From contig NZ_FNFU01000004.1 in NCBI RefSeq assembly GCF_900101115.1, positions 157,392-221,391 of the forward strand: DNA of 64,000 nt. The letters are read 5' to 3'. Below the pieces are notes generated by a model. It was not told where the DNA came from and did not search any database. It was given only the letters and a program-made list of their open reading frames with translations. The translations under genes were made by a program, and so were the position numbers. Shown here in pieces: positions 18,436 to 27,343 of this stretch. The stretch is from Cryobacterium psychrotolerans. Its GTDB lineage: Bacteria > Actinomycetota > Actinomycetes > Actinomycetales > Microbacteriaceae. Positions within the stretch are counted from its first letter, which is position 1; every line of letters begins with the position of its first letter.

Positions 18436-20550
18436 CTATTCGCCCTTGTTCTTCTGGATGATCTCGTCGGCGACAGCCCTCGGGACCTCCGCATAGCTCT
18501 CGAAAGTCATCGAGTACACGGCGCGGCCGGAGGTCTTCGACCTCAGGTCACCGATGTATCCGAACATCTCCGAGAGGGGCACGTGGGCGCGAATTACCTT
18601 CACGCCCTGCGCGTCCTCCATGGTCTGGATCTGCCCGCGACGCGAGTTGAGGTCTCCGATGACGTCTCCCATGTATTCCTCAGGGGTACGCACCTCGACG
18701 GCCATCAACGGCTCGAGCAGAACGGGGTTTGCCTTGCGAACGGCTTCCTTGAAGCCCATCGATCCGGCAATCTTGAACGCCATCTCCGAGGAGTCGACGT
18801 CGTGAGCAGCACCGTCGAGCAGGCTCGCGCGGACGCCGACCATCGGGTAGCCGGCCAGGACGCCAACGTGCAGCGCGTCCTGGATACCAGCGTCGACCGA
18901 CGGAATGTACTCGCGCGGGATGCGGCCGCCGGTGACCTTGTTCACGAACTCGTACGTCTTGTCGACGGTGATTTCCATCGGCTCGAGTGCGATCTGGATC
19001 TTCGCGAACTGGCCGGAACCACCGGTCTGCTTCTTGTGCGTGTAGTCGTGACGCTCAACCGACTTGCGGATGGTCTCACGGTAGGCAACCTGCGGCTTGC
19101 CGACGTTCGCCTCAACGTTGAATTCACGCTTCATGCGATCGACGAGGATGTCGAGGTGAAGTTCACCCATTCCCTTGATCACCGTCTGGCCAGTTTCCTG
19201 GTTCTGCTCGGTGCGGAAGGTGGGGTCTTCTTCGGCCAGCTTCTGGATCGCGAGACCCAGCTTTTCCTGGTCCTGCTTCGTCTTCGGCTCGATGGCAACC
19301 TCGATGACCGGCTCCGGGAACGTCATCGACTCGAGCACGACCTGTGAGTTCGGGTCGCACAGGGTGTCGCCCGTGGTCGTGTCCTTGAGGCCGATGACCG
19401 CGTAGATGTGACCGGCGGTCACGAAGGCCACCGGGTTCTCCTTGTTGGCGTGCATCTGGAAGATCTTGCCGATGCGCTCCTTCTTGCCCTTGGTCGAGTT
19501 GATGACCTGGGCTCCGGAGTCGAGGCGGCCGGAGTACACGCGCACGTAGGTCAGGCGACCGAAGAACGGGTGCACGGCAACCTTGAAGGCGAGAGCGGTG
19601 AACGGCTCGTCGGCATCCGGGTGACGCATGACGACCTTCTCTTCGTCGCGTGCGTCGTGCGCCTCAATGGCGGGCACGTCGAGCGGCGTCGGGAGGTAGT
19701 CAACGACTGCGTCGAGCATCGGCTGGACGCCGCGGTTCTTGAACGCGGAACCGCAGAGAACCGGGTAGATCTCGCTGTTGACGGTGAGCTTGCGGATGGC
19801 GCCCTTGATCTCGGCGACAGTCAGCTCTTCGCCGGCGAAGTAACGCTCCATGAGGTCATCGTCGGTTTCGGCGACGGTCTCGAGGAGGAGCTTGCGGTAC
19901 TCGGCAGCCTTCTCAACGAGGTCGGCGGGGATCTCTTCGATGGCGTACTTGGCGCCCATCTCGACGTCACCCTTGGAGTCGCCGCGCCAGGTCAGTGCAC
20001 GCATCTGGACGAGGTCGACAACACCCTCGAAGTTCGACTCTTCACCAATGGGCAGCTGGATGACCAGCGGCTTTGCGCCGAGGCGCTTGATGATCGTGTC
20101 GACCGTGAAGTAGAAGTCGGCGCCGAGCTTGTCCATCTTGTTGACGAAGCAAATGCGGGGCACGTCGTACTTGTCGGCCTGGCGCCAGACGGTCTCGGAC
20201 TGGGGCTCAACGCCCTCCTTGCCGTCGAACACGGCGACGGCGCCGTCGAGGACGCGGAGCGAACGCTCCACCTCGACGGTGAAGTCAACGTGACCGGGGG
20301 TGTCAATGATGTTGATCTGGTTGTTGTCCCAGAAACACGTCGTCGCAGCAGACGTGATCGTGATGCCGCGCTCCTGCTCCTGCGCCATCCAGTCCATCGT
20401 CGAGGCGCCGTCGTGGGTCTCGCCGATCTTGTGGTTGACACCCGTGTAGAACAGGATGCGCTCGGTCGTGGTGGTCTTGCCGGCATCAATGTGCGCCATG
20501 ATGCCAATATTGCGGACCTTGCTCAGGTCGGTCAGCACGTCAAGTGCCAC
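18436..20550 (-). CDS. fusA: Elongation factor G
   Basis: GTPase that drives translocation. The 704-residue product has G1 [21 protein letters not shown]3 [21 protein letters not shown]4 [12 protein letters not shown], and domain IV with the tip region [20 protein letters not shown]. Length is normal. It follows rpsG by about 100 bases; that spacer holds a perfect inverted repeat (20598-20640). Confidence 0.99.
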   Translation of the reverse strand: MALDVLTDLSKVRNIGIMAHIDAGKTTTTERILFYTGVNHKIGETHDGASTMDWMAQEQERGITITSAATTCFWDNNQINIIDTPGHVDFTVEVERSLRVLDGAVAVFDGKEGVEPQSETVWRQADKYDVPRICFVNKMDKLGADFYFTVDTIIKRLGAKPLVIQLPIGEESNFEGVVDLVQMRALTWRGDSKGDVEMGAKYAIEEIPADLVEKAAEYRKLLLETVAETDDDLMERYFAGEELTVAEIKGAIRKLTVNSEIYPVLCGSAFKNRGVQPMLDAVVDYLPTPLDVPAIEAHDARDEEKVVMRHPDADEPFTALAFKVAVHPFFGRLTYVRVYSGRLDSGAQVINSTKGKKERIGKIFQMHANKENPVAFVTAGHIYAVIGLKDTTTGDTLCDPNSQVVLESMTFPEPVIEVAIEPKTKQDQEKLGLAIQKLAEEDPTFRTEQNQETGQTVIKGMGELHLDILVDRMKREFNVEANVGKPQVAYRETIRKSVERHDYTHKKQTGGSGQFAKIQIALEPMEITVDKTYEFVNKVTGGRIPREYIPSVDAGIQDALHVGVLAGYPMVGVRASLLDGAAHDVDSSEMAFKIAGSMGFKEAVRKANPVLLEPLMAVEVRTPEEYMGDVIGDLNSRRGQIQTMEDAQGVKVIRAHVPLSEMFGYIGDLRSKTSGRAVYSMTFESYAEVPRAVADEIIQKNKGE

Positions 20551-20597
20551 GGGAGTCCTCCGGAAGTCTGTGGTTTGGTGGGGCTAAACAAGCACGG

Positions 20598-20640
20598 TGA
20601 TCGAGCTTGTCGAGATCTGTGACCTCGACAAGCTCGATCA
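20598..20640. repeat. GATCGAGCTTGTCGAG repeat, copy 2 (perfect 17-bp inverted repeat)
   Basis: TGATCGAGCTTGTCGAG (20598-20614) and its exact inverse complement (20624-20640) surround a 9-base loop. It lies ten bases behind the rpsG stop and ahead of fusA. It can form a stable hairpin in the str mRNA; since fusA-tuf must be expressed, it is more likely a stability, processing or attenuation element than a full terminator. Confidence 0.88.
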
Positions 20641-20649
20641 TCGAAACGA

Positions 20650-21120
20650 CTACCAGCGGTAGTGTGCGAAGGCCTTGTTCGCCTCAGCCATCTTGTGAGT
20701 GTCTTCGCGACGCTTCACCGCGGCGCCGAGGCCGTTGGATGCGTCGAGAATCTCGTTGGTGAGACGCTCGGTCATGGTCTTCTCGCGACGCGCCTTGGCG
20801 TAGCTGGTCAACCAGCGGAGGGCCAGGGTGTTGGCGCGGTGAGGCTTGACCTCAACCGGCACCTGGTACGTGGAGCCACCGACGCGGCGCGAACGCACCT
20901 CGAGGGTCGGGCGCACGTTGTCGAGTGCCTTCTTCAGCGTGACAACGGCATCCGCGTTGTTCTTGGCGGTGACTCCTTCGAGTGCGTCGTAAACGATGCG
21001 CTCGGCGAGCCCCTTCTTGCCGTCGAGGAGGATCTTGTTGACCAGCTGGCTGACGATGGGAGCACCGTAAACCGGGTCAGCGATAACGGGACGCTTGGGC
21101 GCTGGGCCTTTACGAGGCAT
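20650..21120 (-). CDS. rpsG: 30S ribosomal protein uS7
   Basis: Primary binder of the 16S 3' major domain. The 156-residue product starts [20 protein letters not shown] and carries the family segment [20 protein letters not shown] and the C-terminal [10 protein letters not shown]. It overlaps the rpsL stop by one base, implying coupling. Confidence 0.98.
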   Translation of the reverse strand: MPRKGPAPKRPVIADPVYGAPIVSQLVNKILLDGKKGLAERIVYDALEGVTAKNNADAVVTLKKALDNVRPTLEVRSRRVGGSTYQVPVEVKPHRANTLALRWLTSYAKARREKTMTERLTNEILDASNGLGAAVKRREDTHKMAEANKAFAHYRW

Positions 21121-21494
21121 TACTTCTTCTCCATCTTGGCGCCGTAACGGCTACGAGCCTGCTTGCGGTTCTTGACGGCCTGGGTGTCCAGTGCGCCGCG
21201 AACGATCTTGTAACGAACACCCGGGAGGTCCTTAACGCGACCGCCGCGGACGAGCACCATCGAGTGCTCCTGCAGGTTGTGACCCTCGCCTGGGATGTAG
21301 GCGGTGACCTCGGTACCGTTCGACAGCTTGACGCGGGCGACCTTGCGAAGAGCCGAGTTCGGCTTCTTCGGGGTGGTGGTGTAGACACGGGTGCAAACGC
21401 CGCGCTGCTGTGGGTTGGACTTCAGGGCGGGAGCCTTGGTCTTGGTGACCTTGGGGCTGCGGCCCTTTCTGACCAACTGCTGAATGGTGGGCAC
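21120..21494 (-). CDS. rpsL: 30S ribosomal protein uS12
   Basis: Decoding-centre protein; first gene of the str operon. The 124-residue product has [20 protein letters not shown] followed by LRKVARV and later [20 protein letters not shown]. The lysines whose substitution gives streptomycin resistance ([11 protein letters not shown] and the GRVKDLPG region) have the sensitive wild-type residues. It has a leader of about 215 bases and a clear promoter. Confidence 0.99.
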   Translation of the reverse strand: MPTIQQLVRKGRSPKVTKTKAPALKSNPQQRGVCTRVYTTTPKKPNSALRKVARVKLSNGTEVTAYIPGEGHNLQEHSMVLVRGGRVKDLPGVRYKIVRGALDTQAVKNRKQARSRYGAKMEKK

Positions 21495-21584
21495 TAATTA
21501 CTCCTTGATATAACTGCACGGTGACAGCTCATTGATGGCTAGCATTCGTTCCGCACGTCTCCGGGCGAATCGAGTTCATCTGGA

Positions 21585-21624
21585 CCCACCAGCGCGCGGA
21601 ACGTGTTTCCGCGATTCAGGTGGG
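21585..21624 (-). promoter_or_regulatory. Two-stage hairpin in the rpsL (str) leader
   Basis: CCCACC (21585-21590) pairs with GGTGGG (21619-21624), enclosing a second stem CGCGGAA (21595-21601) with TTCCGCG (21607-21613). It lies about 90 bases upstream of the rpsL start in the presumed 5' untranslated region and has the look of a protein-binding or processing structure. Confidence 0.5.
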
Positions 21625-21715
21625 TATGCCGTGGGGGCTGCTCGGAGAGCAAACCCTGAGTGCATGTTCTTGTCGACGGCATAGTTCAACCGCACGACAA
21701 AGCGCACACCCCAAA

Positions 21716-21745
21716 ATACTAACCCGCGCCTGCCCACCCGGTCAA
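21716..21745 (-). promoter_or_regulatory. Probable str-operon promoter (rpsL-rpsG-fusA-tuf)
   Basis: Minus strand TTGACC (21740-21745) and TAGTAT (21716-21721) are 18 bases apart, a very good match to the housekeeping sigma consensus of actinobacteria. Transcription would begin near 21709. This is the best-formed promoter of the left half of the window. Confidence 0.7.
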
Positions 21746-21756
21746 ATGGATGCCGC

Positions 21757-21775
21757 TGATCGAGCTTGTCGAGAT
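21757..21775. repeat. GATCGAGCTTGTCGAG repeat, copy 3 (single arm)
   Basis: TGATCGAGCTTGTCGAGAT without a partner arm, four bases behind the stop of the minus-strand hypothetical gene at 21780. Same motif and same relation to a stop codon as copies 1 and 2. Confidence 0.75.
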
Positions 21776-21779
21776 CCCG

Positions 21780-22433
21780 CTACCCGCTGCTCGGCCAGAG
21801 CGGCGAATCCAGCGCACTCTCCAGGTCGGCGAGCAGCGCCTTCACCTGCGGTTCGACGTACTCGGAGACCGCCCTGTGGATCCGTTCGCGGTGCTCGGCG
21901 AGTTCGGCGCAGACCCGCTTGCCCACGAGGATCGCGTAGTCGTCGGCGAGCTTCAGTTCGGCGCGGATGGCCGCCTTCTCCTCAAGTGAGAGCTGCGGGG
22001 GCGGTGGCTGAACGTCGACGGGTTCCTCGGCGTTGGCGAGTTCGCCGAAGGTGAAGAGGTACGGGGCATCCGGGGCTGCCGGCGGGTCGAGGTCGAGGCC
22101 CTTGAACTCGGGCTCGAGCCCCTCGGCCGGCCGGTATTCCGTGGAGGCCTTGCGAGCCTCATTGAGGCGGAGCTCCCGGCTGAGCAGCGGCAGGTTGCGG
22201 TCGGTGTACTCATCCACCGACGCATCGATCACGAGTTTCATGCGCATCGAGAGCGCGTGCTGCACCGCGTGAGGGACATCCGTGGCCAGGCCGGCGGCGG
22301 CGACAATCGGCGACCCGAAGCACTGCCGGCAGAGCCTGGCGCGGCCTCGGTGCGTGCCGGGGCGCCAGCGGGGAACCCAACGCAGCCAGTTGTCAACCTC
22401 GTGGCTGACGCGCGACTCGATGGACCCTTCCAT
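21780..22433 (-). CDS. Conserved hypothetical protein upstream of the str operon
   Basis: 217 residues, not recognised. The N-terminal third is Arg/Trp rich with a single Cys pair region (RGRARLCRQCFGSPIVAAAG); the middle is acidic and Pro-rich (DLDPPAAPDAPYLFTFGELA, DVQPPPPQLSLEEKAAIRAE), the C-terminal part is helical (CAELAEHRERIHRAVSEYVE). No signal peptide or membrane helix. Coding bias looks real across the whole frame. It sits just upstream of the str promoter and reads toward it; the two genes upstream encode membrane proteins. Confidence 0.75.
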   Translation of the reverse strand: MEGSIESRVSHEVDNWLRWVPRWRPGTHRGRARLCRQCFGSPIVAAAGLATDVPHAVQHALSMRMKLVIDASVDEYTDRNLPLLSRELRLNEARKASTEYRPAEGLEPEFKGLDLDPPAAPDAPYLFTFGELANAEEPVDVQPPPPQLSLEEKAAIRAELKLADDYAILVGKRVCAELAEHRERIHRAVSEYVEPQVKALLADLESALDSPLWPSSG

Positions 22434-22457
22434 GGATACTGAGGATACTCCCTACGG

Positions 22458-22946
22458 CTACTCGCCGCGGCGTTCCCACGGCCACAGCGGGCGACCGTTT
22501 TCGCCCACGCGGGCCGCGAGGATCCAGGAGTAGACGAGCACGACGATGAAGGCGAGGATGCCGGTCGCCGCGGCGTAGGGGCCGAGCAGCATCGATGACG
22601 CGAAGGTGAGCATATTGATCGACTGCCCCTCCCCTACCGCGTAGAGCACGGCGCCGGCGACAACGAAGGCGGCCACGGCGGCCAGGCCGGTGCCGACGGC
22701 GAATCCGACCGCGATCCGCTGCCGCTCCGGCGGCGTGTTCACGCCGAGCACGAGCAGGAGGATGAAGACGAGCAGCACGGCCGTTCCGGTCATGCCGGGC
22801 CCGACGAGGGGCCCGGCATCCGGCTGGGTGATGACATCCGTGTTGGTGGCCAGGCTGATCAGGCCGAAGGCGGCGACGACCAGCGCGAGGTAGAGCACCG
22901 CCGTGAAGACGGCGAGGATCGTCGCGTATTTCTGGTAGTCCCGCAC
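22458..22946 (-). CDS. Small four-helix membrane protein
   Basis: About 162 residues from a GTG at 22946 (VRDYQKYATILAVFTAVLYL), chosen because upstream codons lie inside the preceding gene. Four hydrophobic segments are visible at roughly residues 8-32, 50-70, 85-110 and 125-148, ending in ENGRPLWPWERRGE. No catalytic motif. Function unknown. It follows the next membrane-protein gene by ten bases, so the two are probably co-transcribed. Confidence 0.8.
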   Translation of the reverse strand: MRDYQKYATILAVFTAVLYLALVVAAFGLISLATNTDVITQPDAGPLVGPGMTGTAVLLVFILLLVLGVNTPPERQRIAVGFAVGTGLAAVAAFVVAGAVLYAVGEGQSINMLTFASSMLLGPYAAATGILAFIVVLVYSWILAARVGENGRPLWPWERRGE

Positions 22947-22956
22947 AAGGCCGAGC

Positions 22957-23943
22957 TTAGGCCGAATGGGTGAGCTGCGGACCTTCGGCGAGCTGGCGCT
23001 CGTACTCGGCGCGGGTCTCGGCGTTGCGGGCGGTGACGGAGCGTCCGCTGCGCGCGATCCAGGCACCGGCCCAGATCGGCACCTCGCGGGCGATGACCGC
23101 CGCGGCGATGGCGAGCGGGTTCAGCCAGAGCGTGTTGACGAACCGCACGGCCTCATCCGGGGAGTAGTTCCACGCCTGCACGGTGAGCAGGGCTCCACCG
23201 ATGTAGGAGAAGTACACGACGGCCGCGACCACGAAGCCGAAGAGCACGTAGGCCCACCAGCCGCCGCGGTTGACGAGGGCGACGAGCACCGCCAGGGCGA
23301 TGAAGAAGAACAGGACCGGGATGTAGAACACGGGCCGGATGACGAACTCGGTGAACCGTGCGGTCGCTTCGGCTGCGCTGTCGACGTTGACGCCGACGAC
23401 GATCATGGCGACGAGCGCGTAGAGGGCTGCGTAGACGACCGTTGCGAGCGCGGCAACGAGGACGCCGGTGGCGCGGTTGCCGCGGTTGCGCGGGGGTGTG
23501 GGGGCCTGCACGTAGATGGGCTGCTGGGTGGCCGTCTGGGTTGCGGCCGCAGCGGGGACGTACTCGGGGTGCTCGCCGCGCGGCGTGTATTCGGGGGCGG
23601 CGGGCGCTGTCGGGGCCGCTGCGGTATCGGATGCAGCTGCCGCGGTGCCGACCGTGGCGGCGGGCCGGTAGGCCTCGTGCGTGAGGGGCTGGTCCTCCGC
23701 GGTTTCGTTGCGGTAGTCGGACGTGGCCTCCGGCTCGGAGGCGGCGGCGTGCGAGCCCGTTCCGGTGTAGCCGTTCGGGTCGGTCTCGGTGGTGGCGTGG
23801 TGCTCATCGGAGTGCTGCTCGGTGGCGTGTTCTTCAGCAGACTCCGGGGAGTCGGCGGGCTCGCGAGCCTCGCCGGCGTCCGACGGGTTCTCGTCCCGGT
23901 TCTGGTCGTTCCGGTTGCCGTTGTTGGGCGTGGTGTCGCTCAT
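22957..23943 (-). CDS. Membrane protein with long low-complexity N-terminal region
   Basis: 328 residues from MSDTTPNNGNRNDQNRDENP. The first ~155 residues are acidic, Ala/Thr/Glu rich and probably disordered in the cytoplasm; then four hydrophobic segments follow (NRATGVLVAALATVVYAALY, VIRPVFYIPVLFFFIALAVL, GWWAYVLFGFVVAAVVYFSY, and a last one near LNPLAIAAAVIAREVPIWAG). Ends with a Lys-poor, Glu-rich tail. Resembles uncharacterised Microbacteriaceae membrane proteins; function unknown. Confidence 0.8.
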   Translation of the reverse strand: MSDTTPNNGNRNDQNRDENPSDAGEAREPADSPESAEEHATEQHSDEHHATTETDPNGYTGTGSHAAASEPEATSDYRNETAEDQPLTHEAYRPAATVGTAAAASDTAAAPTAPAAPEYTPRGEHPEYVPAAAATQTATQQPIYVQAPTPPRNRGNRATGVLVAALATVVYAALYALVAMIVVGVNVDSAAEATARFTEFVIRPVFYIPVLFFFIALAVLVALVNRGGWWAYVLFGFVVAAVVYFSYIGGALLTVQAWNYSPDEAVRFVNTLWLNPLAIAAAVIAREVPIWAGAWIARSGRSVTARNAETRAEYERQLAEGPQLTHSA

Positions 23944-24035
23944 GCTGCGCTCCTCGTGGCCTGGGCCGTAGTTCTCTGCAGCAACTGTAGCAACGCGCAC
24001 GCCCCGATCAGCGGACTGCTGGGCGCGCGGCGCGC

Positions 24036-24767
24036 CTAACCCGTCTCGACCAGCGCATCCGCGGTCGGGTCGAGCAGCACGTAGACGAAGGCGGTGATCG
24101 TGCCGGTCACGTTGCCGGAGTCTTCTTCCTCCGAGGTCTTGAACGTGGTCACCATGACCAGTCGCTTGCCCTTCTGCAGCCCCGCGACAAAGGTGAGCAC
24201 GTCGTCGTAGCGACCGTTGACCTCGAGCGAGATGGGTACAGCGACGAAGTTCTGCGCCGTCACCAGCGGATTCACGACCGGGGCAGGAACCGCGGCGGCC
24301 GCCGCCGCTTCTGCCGCGGCAGCTGCTGTAGCGGCCGCGTCGACAGGTGCCGCGGCTGCGGCATCGCCCGTAGCGGCGCCATCGGCCGGCGCAACCTCGG
24401 CGGCCGGGGCTGCGACGACGGGCACATACGGCTGGGCGTCGCTGACTGTGATCTGGGTGAGCGCGACCCTGTGCTTCTCGGCCATCGTGCCGAGCTGGCC
24501 GACGAACGCCGGCATGTCCGGCCCGCTGGGTACGGACTCCCGAAGGCCCGCGAGCTCGTCGCGGAGGTCGTCGATGCTCTCGAACTGTTCTTTGAGCGTC
24601 ACCAACTGGGCCTCGAGATCGGTGTTCTGCGTCTCCACTGTCTCCTGCTGAGCTTTGGCCTCCCGCGCTTCGCTGAGCTTGGGCGAGATGCCGAGCATCC
24701 AGCCCAACACGGCGACGATGCCGATCAGAAGAACCGCTCCGAGCACCCACAACCTGTTCATATTCAT
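24036..24767 (-). CDS. pilO: PilO-like type IV pilus inner-membrane alignment protein
   Basis: Partner of PilN in the alignment subcomplex. One N-terminal membrane helix (LWVLGAVLLIGIVAVLGWML), a coiled coil (residues ~35-75, AREAKAQQETVETQNTDLEA), then the PilO ferredoxin-like fold. An Ala-rich insertion of about 50 residues (AAPVDAAATAAAAAEAAAAA) splits the C-terminal domain, which is unusual. 243 residues. Last gene of the pilus cluster; the start is three bases after pilN. Confidence 0.85.
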   Translation of the reverse strand: MNMNRLWVLGAVLLIGIVAVLGWMLGISPKLSEAREAKAQQETVETQNTDLEAQLVTLKEQFESIDDLRDELAGLRESVPSGPDMPAFVGQLGTMAEKHRVALTQITVSDAQPYVPVVAAPAAEVAPADGAATGDAAAAAPVDAAATAAAAAEAAAAAAVPAPVVNPLVTAQNFVAVPISLEVNGRYDDVLTFVAGLQKGKRLVMVTTFKTSEEEDSGNVTGTITAFVYVLLDPTADALVETG

Positions 24768-24769
24768 GA

Positions 24770-25435
24770 CTACTTCTCCTCGGTTTCGGCGAAGCGGTTG
24801 GAGTACGCGCCTTCATTGATGTGCAGGGTGAGGTCGACCTGGTACGCGCCCGTGTCGGAGCGCCTGATTGAGGTCGGCGAGCCATCTGCATAACCTGGCA
24901 GGGCTTTCATCTCCTCGAGCCAGTCGGGGACCGTCGGCAGGCCGGGGCTGGTCATCGTGATCATGATGGTGGCGATCCGCGCCGCTTGCAGGGGAACGGT
25001 CGGCTGCTCGAAGAGCACGAGCGGCGACGCCGCGCTGATGTCGACGGTGTCGATCGTCACGTCCGACGGCAGCACCCGGCGGATCTTCTCGAGATACGCT
25101 TTCCAGTCGACCTCGGTCGAGGCGCCCACCTGGCGTGCGGCCATCGACAGGTCGACGTCATCCTGCACCTGGCGCACCTCCACGAACTTGGCCTGCTCGG
25201 CCAGCAGTTCGGTCGTGCGCTGCTGCACGGAGGCGAGCTTCGCCTGGCTCGCGGCGGCCTGCCAGAACGCCACGCCCGCCCCGGCGGCCACGAGCACGAC
25301 GATTGCGACGACGGCAAAGCCGAGGTTCCTGCGGAGGATCCTGCCGCGCTGCCTGTCCTTGACGATGGGAGGCAGCAGGTCGACCCGCGGCTCCCCGCCG
25401 ATGATCAGTTCGTCGGTTGCGGATGTGCGGCTCAT
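24770..25435 (-). CDS. pilN: PilN-like type IV pilus alignment protein
   Basis: 221 residues with a cytoplasmic N terminus (GGEPRVDLLPPIVKDRQRGR), carrying the conserved N-L-L-P-like motif that docks into PilM, one membrane helix (LGFAVVAIVVLVAAGAGVAF) and a periplasm-side coiled coil plus ferredoxin-like domain. Overlaps the pilM stop by four bases, so translation is coupled. Pairs with PilO. Confidence 0.87.
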   Translation of the reverse strand: MSRTSATDELIIGGEPRVDLLPPIVKDRQRGRILRRNLGFAVVAIVVLVAAGAGVAFWQAAASQAKLASVQQRTTELLAEQAKFVEVRQVQDDVDLSMAARQVGASTEVDWKAYLEKIRRVLPSDVTIDTVDISAASPLVLFEQPTVPLQAARIATIMITMTSPGLPTVPDWLEEMKALPGYADGSPTSIRRSDTGAYQVDLTLHINEGAYSNRFAETEEK

Positions 25436-26481
25436 GCTTTACTCCCCAGCGCCAGGCCCAGCGCGACCAGGAATGCGCCCCTGGTCTGCGTCAAGGCAGT
25501 TGCGTCCACGCCGCGACCGAGGGCCACGGACCCGATCGATTCCGGAGCCACAACCGGAAGCCTCGTCATCTCCCCGAGCGCCTCGGCGAACCCGCCCAGT
25601 TGCGCTCCGCCGCCGGTGAGCACGATGCGGGTCACCGTGAGGTGGTCGCGTGTGTTGGTGAAATAGTTGACGGTGTTCCGCAGGCTGTTGAGCAGCTCGG
25701 TCGTGACCTCGCGGATGATCGTGACGGCCGCGTGGTGTTCGGGCAGGGCGCCCGCCGGGGAGAGGCCAAGGCTCCTCTTCATGGCCCCTGCCTGTTCGGC
25801 GTCGATGGCCAGACGAACGGTGAGCGCCTGGGTGAGGTCGTCGCCCCCGGTCGGGATCAGGCGCACGAACTGGGGCACGCCGGCGATCGTGATGACCACG
25901 CTCGTCGTTCCGGCGCCGACGTCGATCTGCACGACCGCTCCATCCGTGTTCTCGCCGCGGTGGATGGCGCGGCTGAGCGCGAACGGGATGAGGTCGACTT
26001 CGACGGGTGTCAGCCCGGCGAGCTCGGCTGCGAGCACATTGCCGAGCACCGCTTCTTTCACCGCCGCGATCAGCAGGCCATTGACCTGCGGGCCGTTCTC
26101 TCCGTCGCTCTCGGAGATCGGGTAGAAGTCGAGCAGCGCGTCGGAGACCGGAACGGGCAGCATGTCCTGCACCTGGAAGGGCAGCGCCTCGCGGATGTGC
26201 TTCATCGAGGCCTTGGGCACCGCGAGGTCCCGAGCGAGCACCCGGTGGTTGCCCATGCCGAGCACGACGTTTTTGCTCTTGAACCCCCCGGCTGACCATA
26301 ACTGCTTGATGGCGGCCGCGACCGTATTCGGTTCGACGACCTCGCCGCGGCTGACGGCGCCGCCGGGCAGGGCCACCTCATGGAAGCGCACGAGCGTTGG
26401 CTTCGCCTTGCCGGCGTCGCTCACTTCTACGGCGCGCACCGCGGCGCTGCCGATGTCGATCCCTACGACGCTGGTCGTCAT
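25432..26481 (-). CDS. pilM: PilM, actin-like cytoplasmic pilus assembly protein
   Basis: 349 residues from MTTSVVGIDIGSAAVRAVEV; a frame starting upstream is rejected. Actin/FtsA-fold phosphate loops are visible: GIDIGSAAVRAVEV, VVQIDVGAGTTSVVITIAGV and the adenosine motif IVLTGGGAQLGGFAEAL. PilM binds the PilN N terminus on the cytoplasmic face. It follows pilD by 25 bases and overlaps pilN. Confidence 0.93.
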   Translation of the reverse strand: MTTSVVGIDIGSAAVRAVEVSDAGKAKPTLVRFHEVALPGGAVSRGEVVEPNTVAAAIKQLWSAGGFKSKNVVLGMGNHRVLARDLAVPKASMKHIREALPFQVQDMLPVPVSDALLDFYPISESDGENGPQVNGLLIAAVKEAVLGNVLAAELAGLTPVEVDLIPFALSRAIHRGENTDGAVVQIDVGAGTTSVVITIAGVPQFVRLIPTGGDDLTQALTVRLAIDAEQAGAMKRSLGLSPAGALPEHHAAVTIIREVTTELLNSLRNTVNYFTNTRDHLTVTRIVLTGGGAQLGGFAEALGEMTRLPVVAPESIGSVALGRGVDATALTQTRGAFLVALGLALGSKA

Positions 26482-26506
26482 GGCTTCTCCCCCGCTAGTC
26501 GTGTCG

Positions 26507-27340
26507 TCATGCCAAACCAAAGAGTGACAGGTACCAAGTGGCGATCGTTTCGCCGCCGAAAATGCCCAGCCACGCTCCGGCCAGCATCCACGGGCCGAAC
26601 GGAATACCGCTCTTCCGGTTTGCCCTGCGGGTGATGACAAGCACAAGACTAAAGACTCCGCCGAGCAGGAACGCGCTGAACGCGCCGACGGCGAGCGGAG
26701 CCCAGCCGAGCCAGCCGAGGTAGAGGCCGAGCAGCCCGGCCAGTTTCACGTCACCCAGGCCCATGCCGCCGGGGTAGATGAGCGCAAGCAACAGGTAGAG
26801 GCCGAACAGCGCCGCCCCGCCCGCAAGGGCGGTGAGCAGCCGCTCGGGCGTTCCCGCCAGGAGGGCGCCGCCGGTCAGCAGCACCGCCGCCACAGGGTAC
26901 GCCGGCAGCACGATCCGGTTGGGCAGCGTGTGCGTGTCCAGGTCGATCATCGCGAGCGCCACGCTCACGGCAGCGAGATACAGAAAAGCGACCAGCGTTG
27001 CGGCGACCCCAGCGGTCGCGCTACCGGTGCTGGAGCTTGTCGACACCACGCCAGACAAGAGCCACCACGCAACGACCCCGAAGAACAGAGCAGTCCCCAG
27101 CTCCACCAGCGGATACCGCACCGAGATCCCCGCCGCACAGTCGCGGCACCTCCCGCGCAACAGCAGCCACGAAACCACCGGCACGTTGTCCCACGGTCGA
27201 ATCCGGGCGCCACAACTGCCACACGCACTCGGCGGCGCGACAATCGAGCGCCCCGCAGGCAGACGGAAGATCACCACGTTCAGAAACGATCCGATGAGCG
27301 ACCCGAAGACTCCGGCCACGCCAGCCAGTGCGCCAACCAT
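26507..27340 (-). CDS. pilD: Prepilin peptidase / N-methyltransferase
   Basis: Membrane aspartyl protease that trims prepilin leaders at Gly|Phe. The two catalytic aspartates are visible in MIDLDTHTLPNRIVLPAY and GGMGLGDVKLAGLLGLYLGW. The N-terminal domain carries paired cysteines (CGSCGARI and CRDCAAG), the zinc site of the bifunctional N-methyltransferase form. 277 residues with about eight hydrophobic segments. It processes the pilin-like products encoded upstream. Confidence 0.93.
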   Translation of the reverse strand: MVGALAGVAGVFGSLIGSFLNVVIFRLPAGRSIVAPPSACGSCGARIRPWDNVPVVSWLLLRGRCRDCAAGISVRYPLVELGTALFFGVVAWWLLSGVVSTSSSTGSATAGVAATLVAFLYLAAVSVALAMIDLDTHTLPNRIVLPAYPVAAVLLTGGALLAGTPERLLTALAGGAALFGLYLLLALIYPGGMGLGDVKLAGLLGLYLGWLGWAPLAVGAFSAFLLGGVFSLVLVITRRANRKSGIPFGPWMLAGAWLGIFGGETIATWYLSLFGLA

Positions 27341-27343
27341 CAG

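Noticed and set aside
19408..20622. 404-residue plus-strand frame opposite fusA
   Set aside because: Reverse complement of fusA codons; no independent support.
22957..24891. 644-residue minus frame running through pilN/pilO
   Set aside because: Only the segment from 23943 downward is coding (membrane protein); the rest is antisense or out of frame with pilO/pilN.
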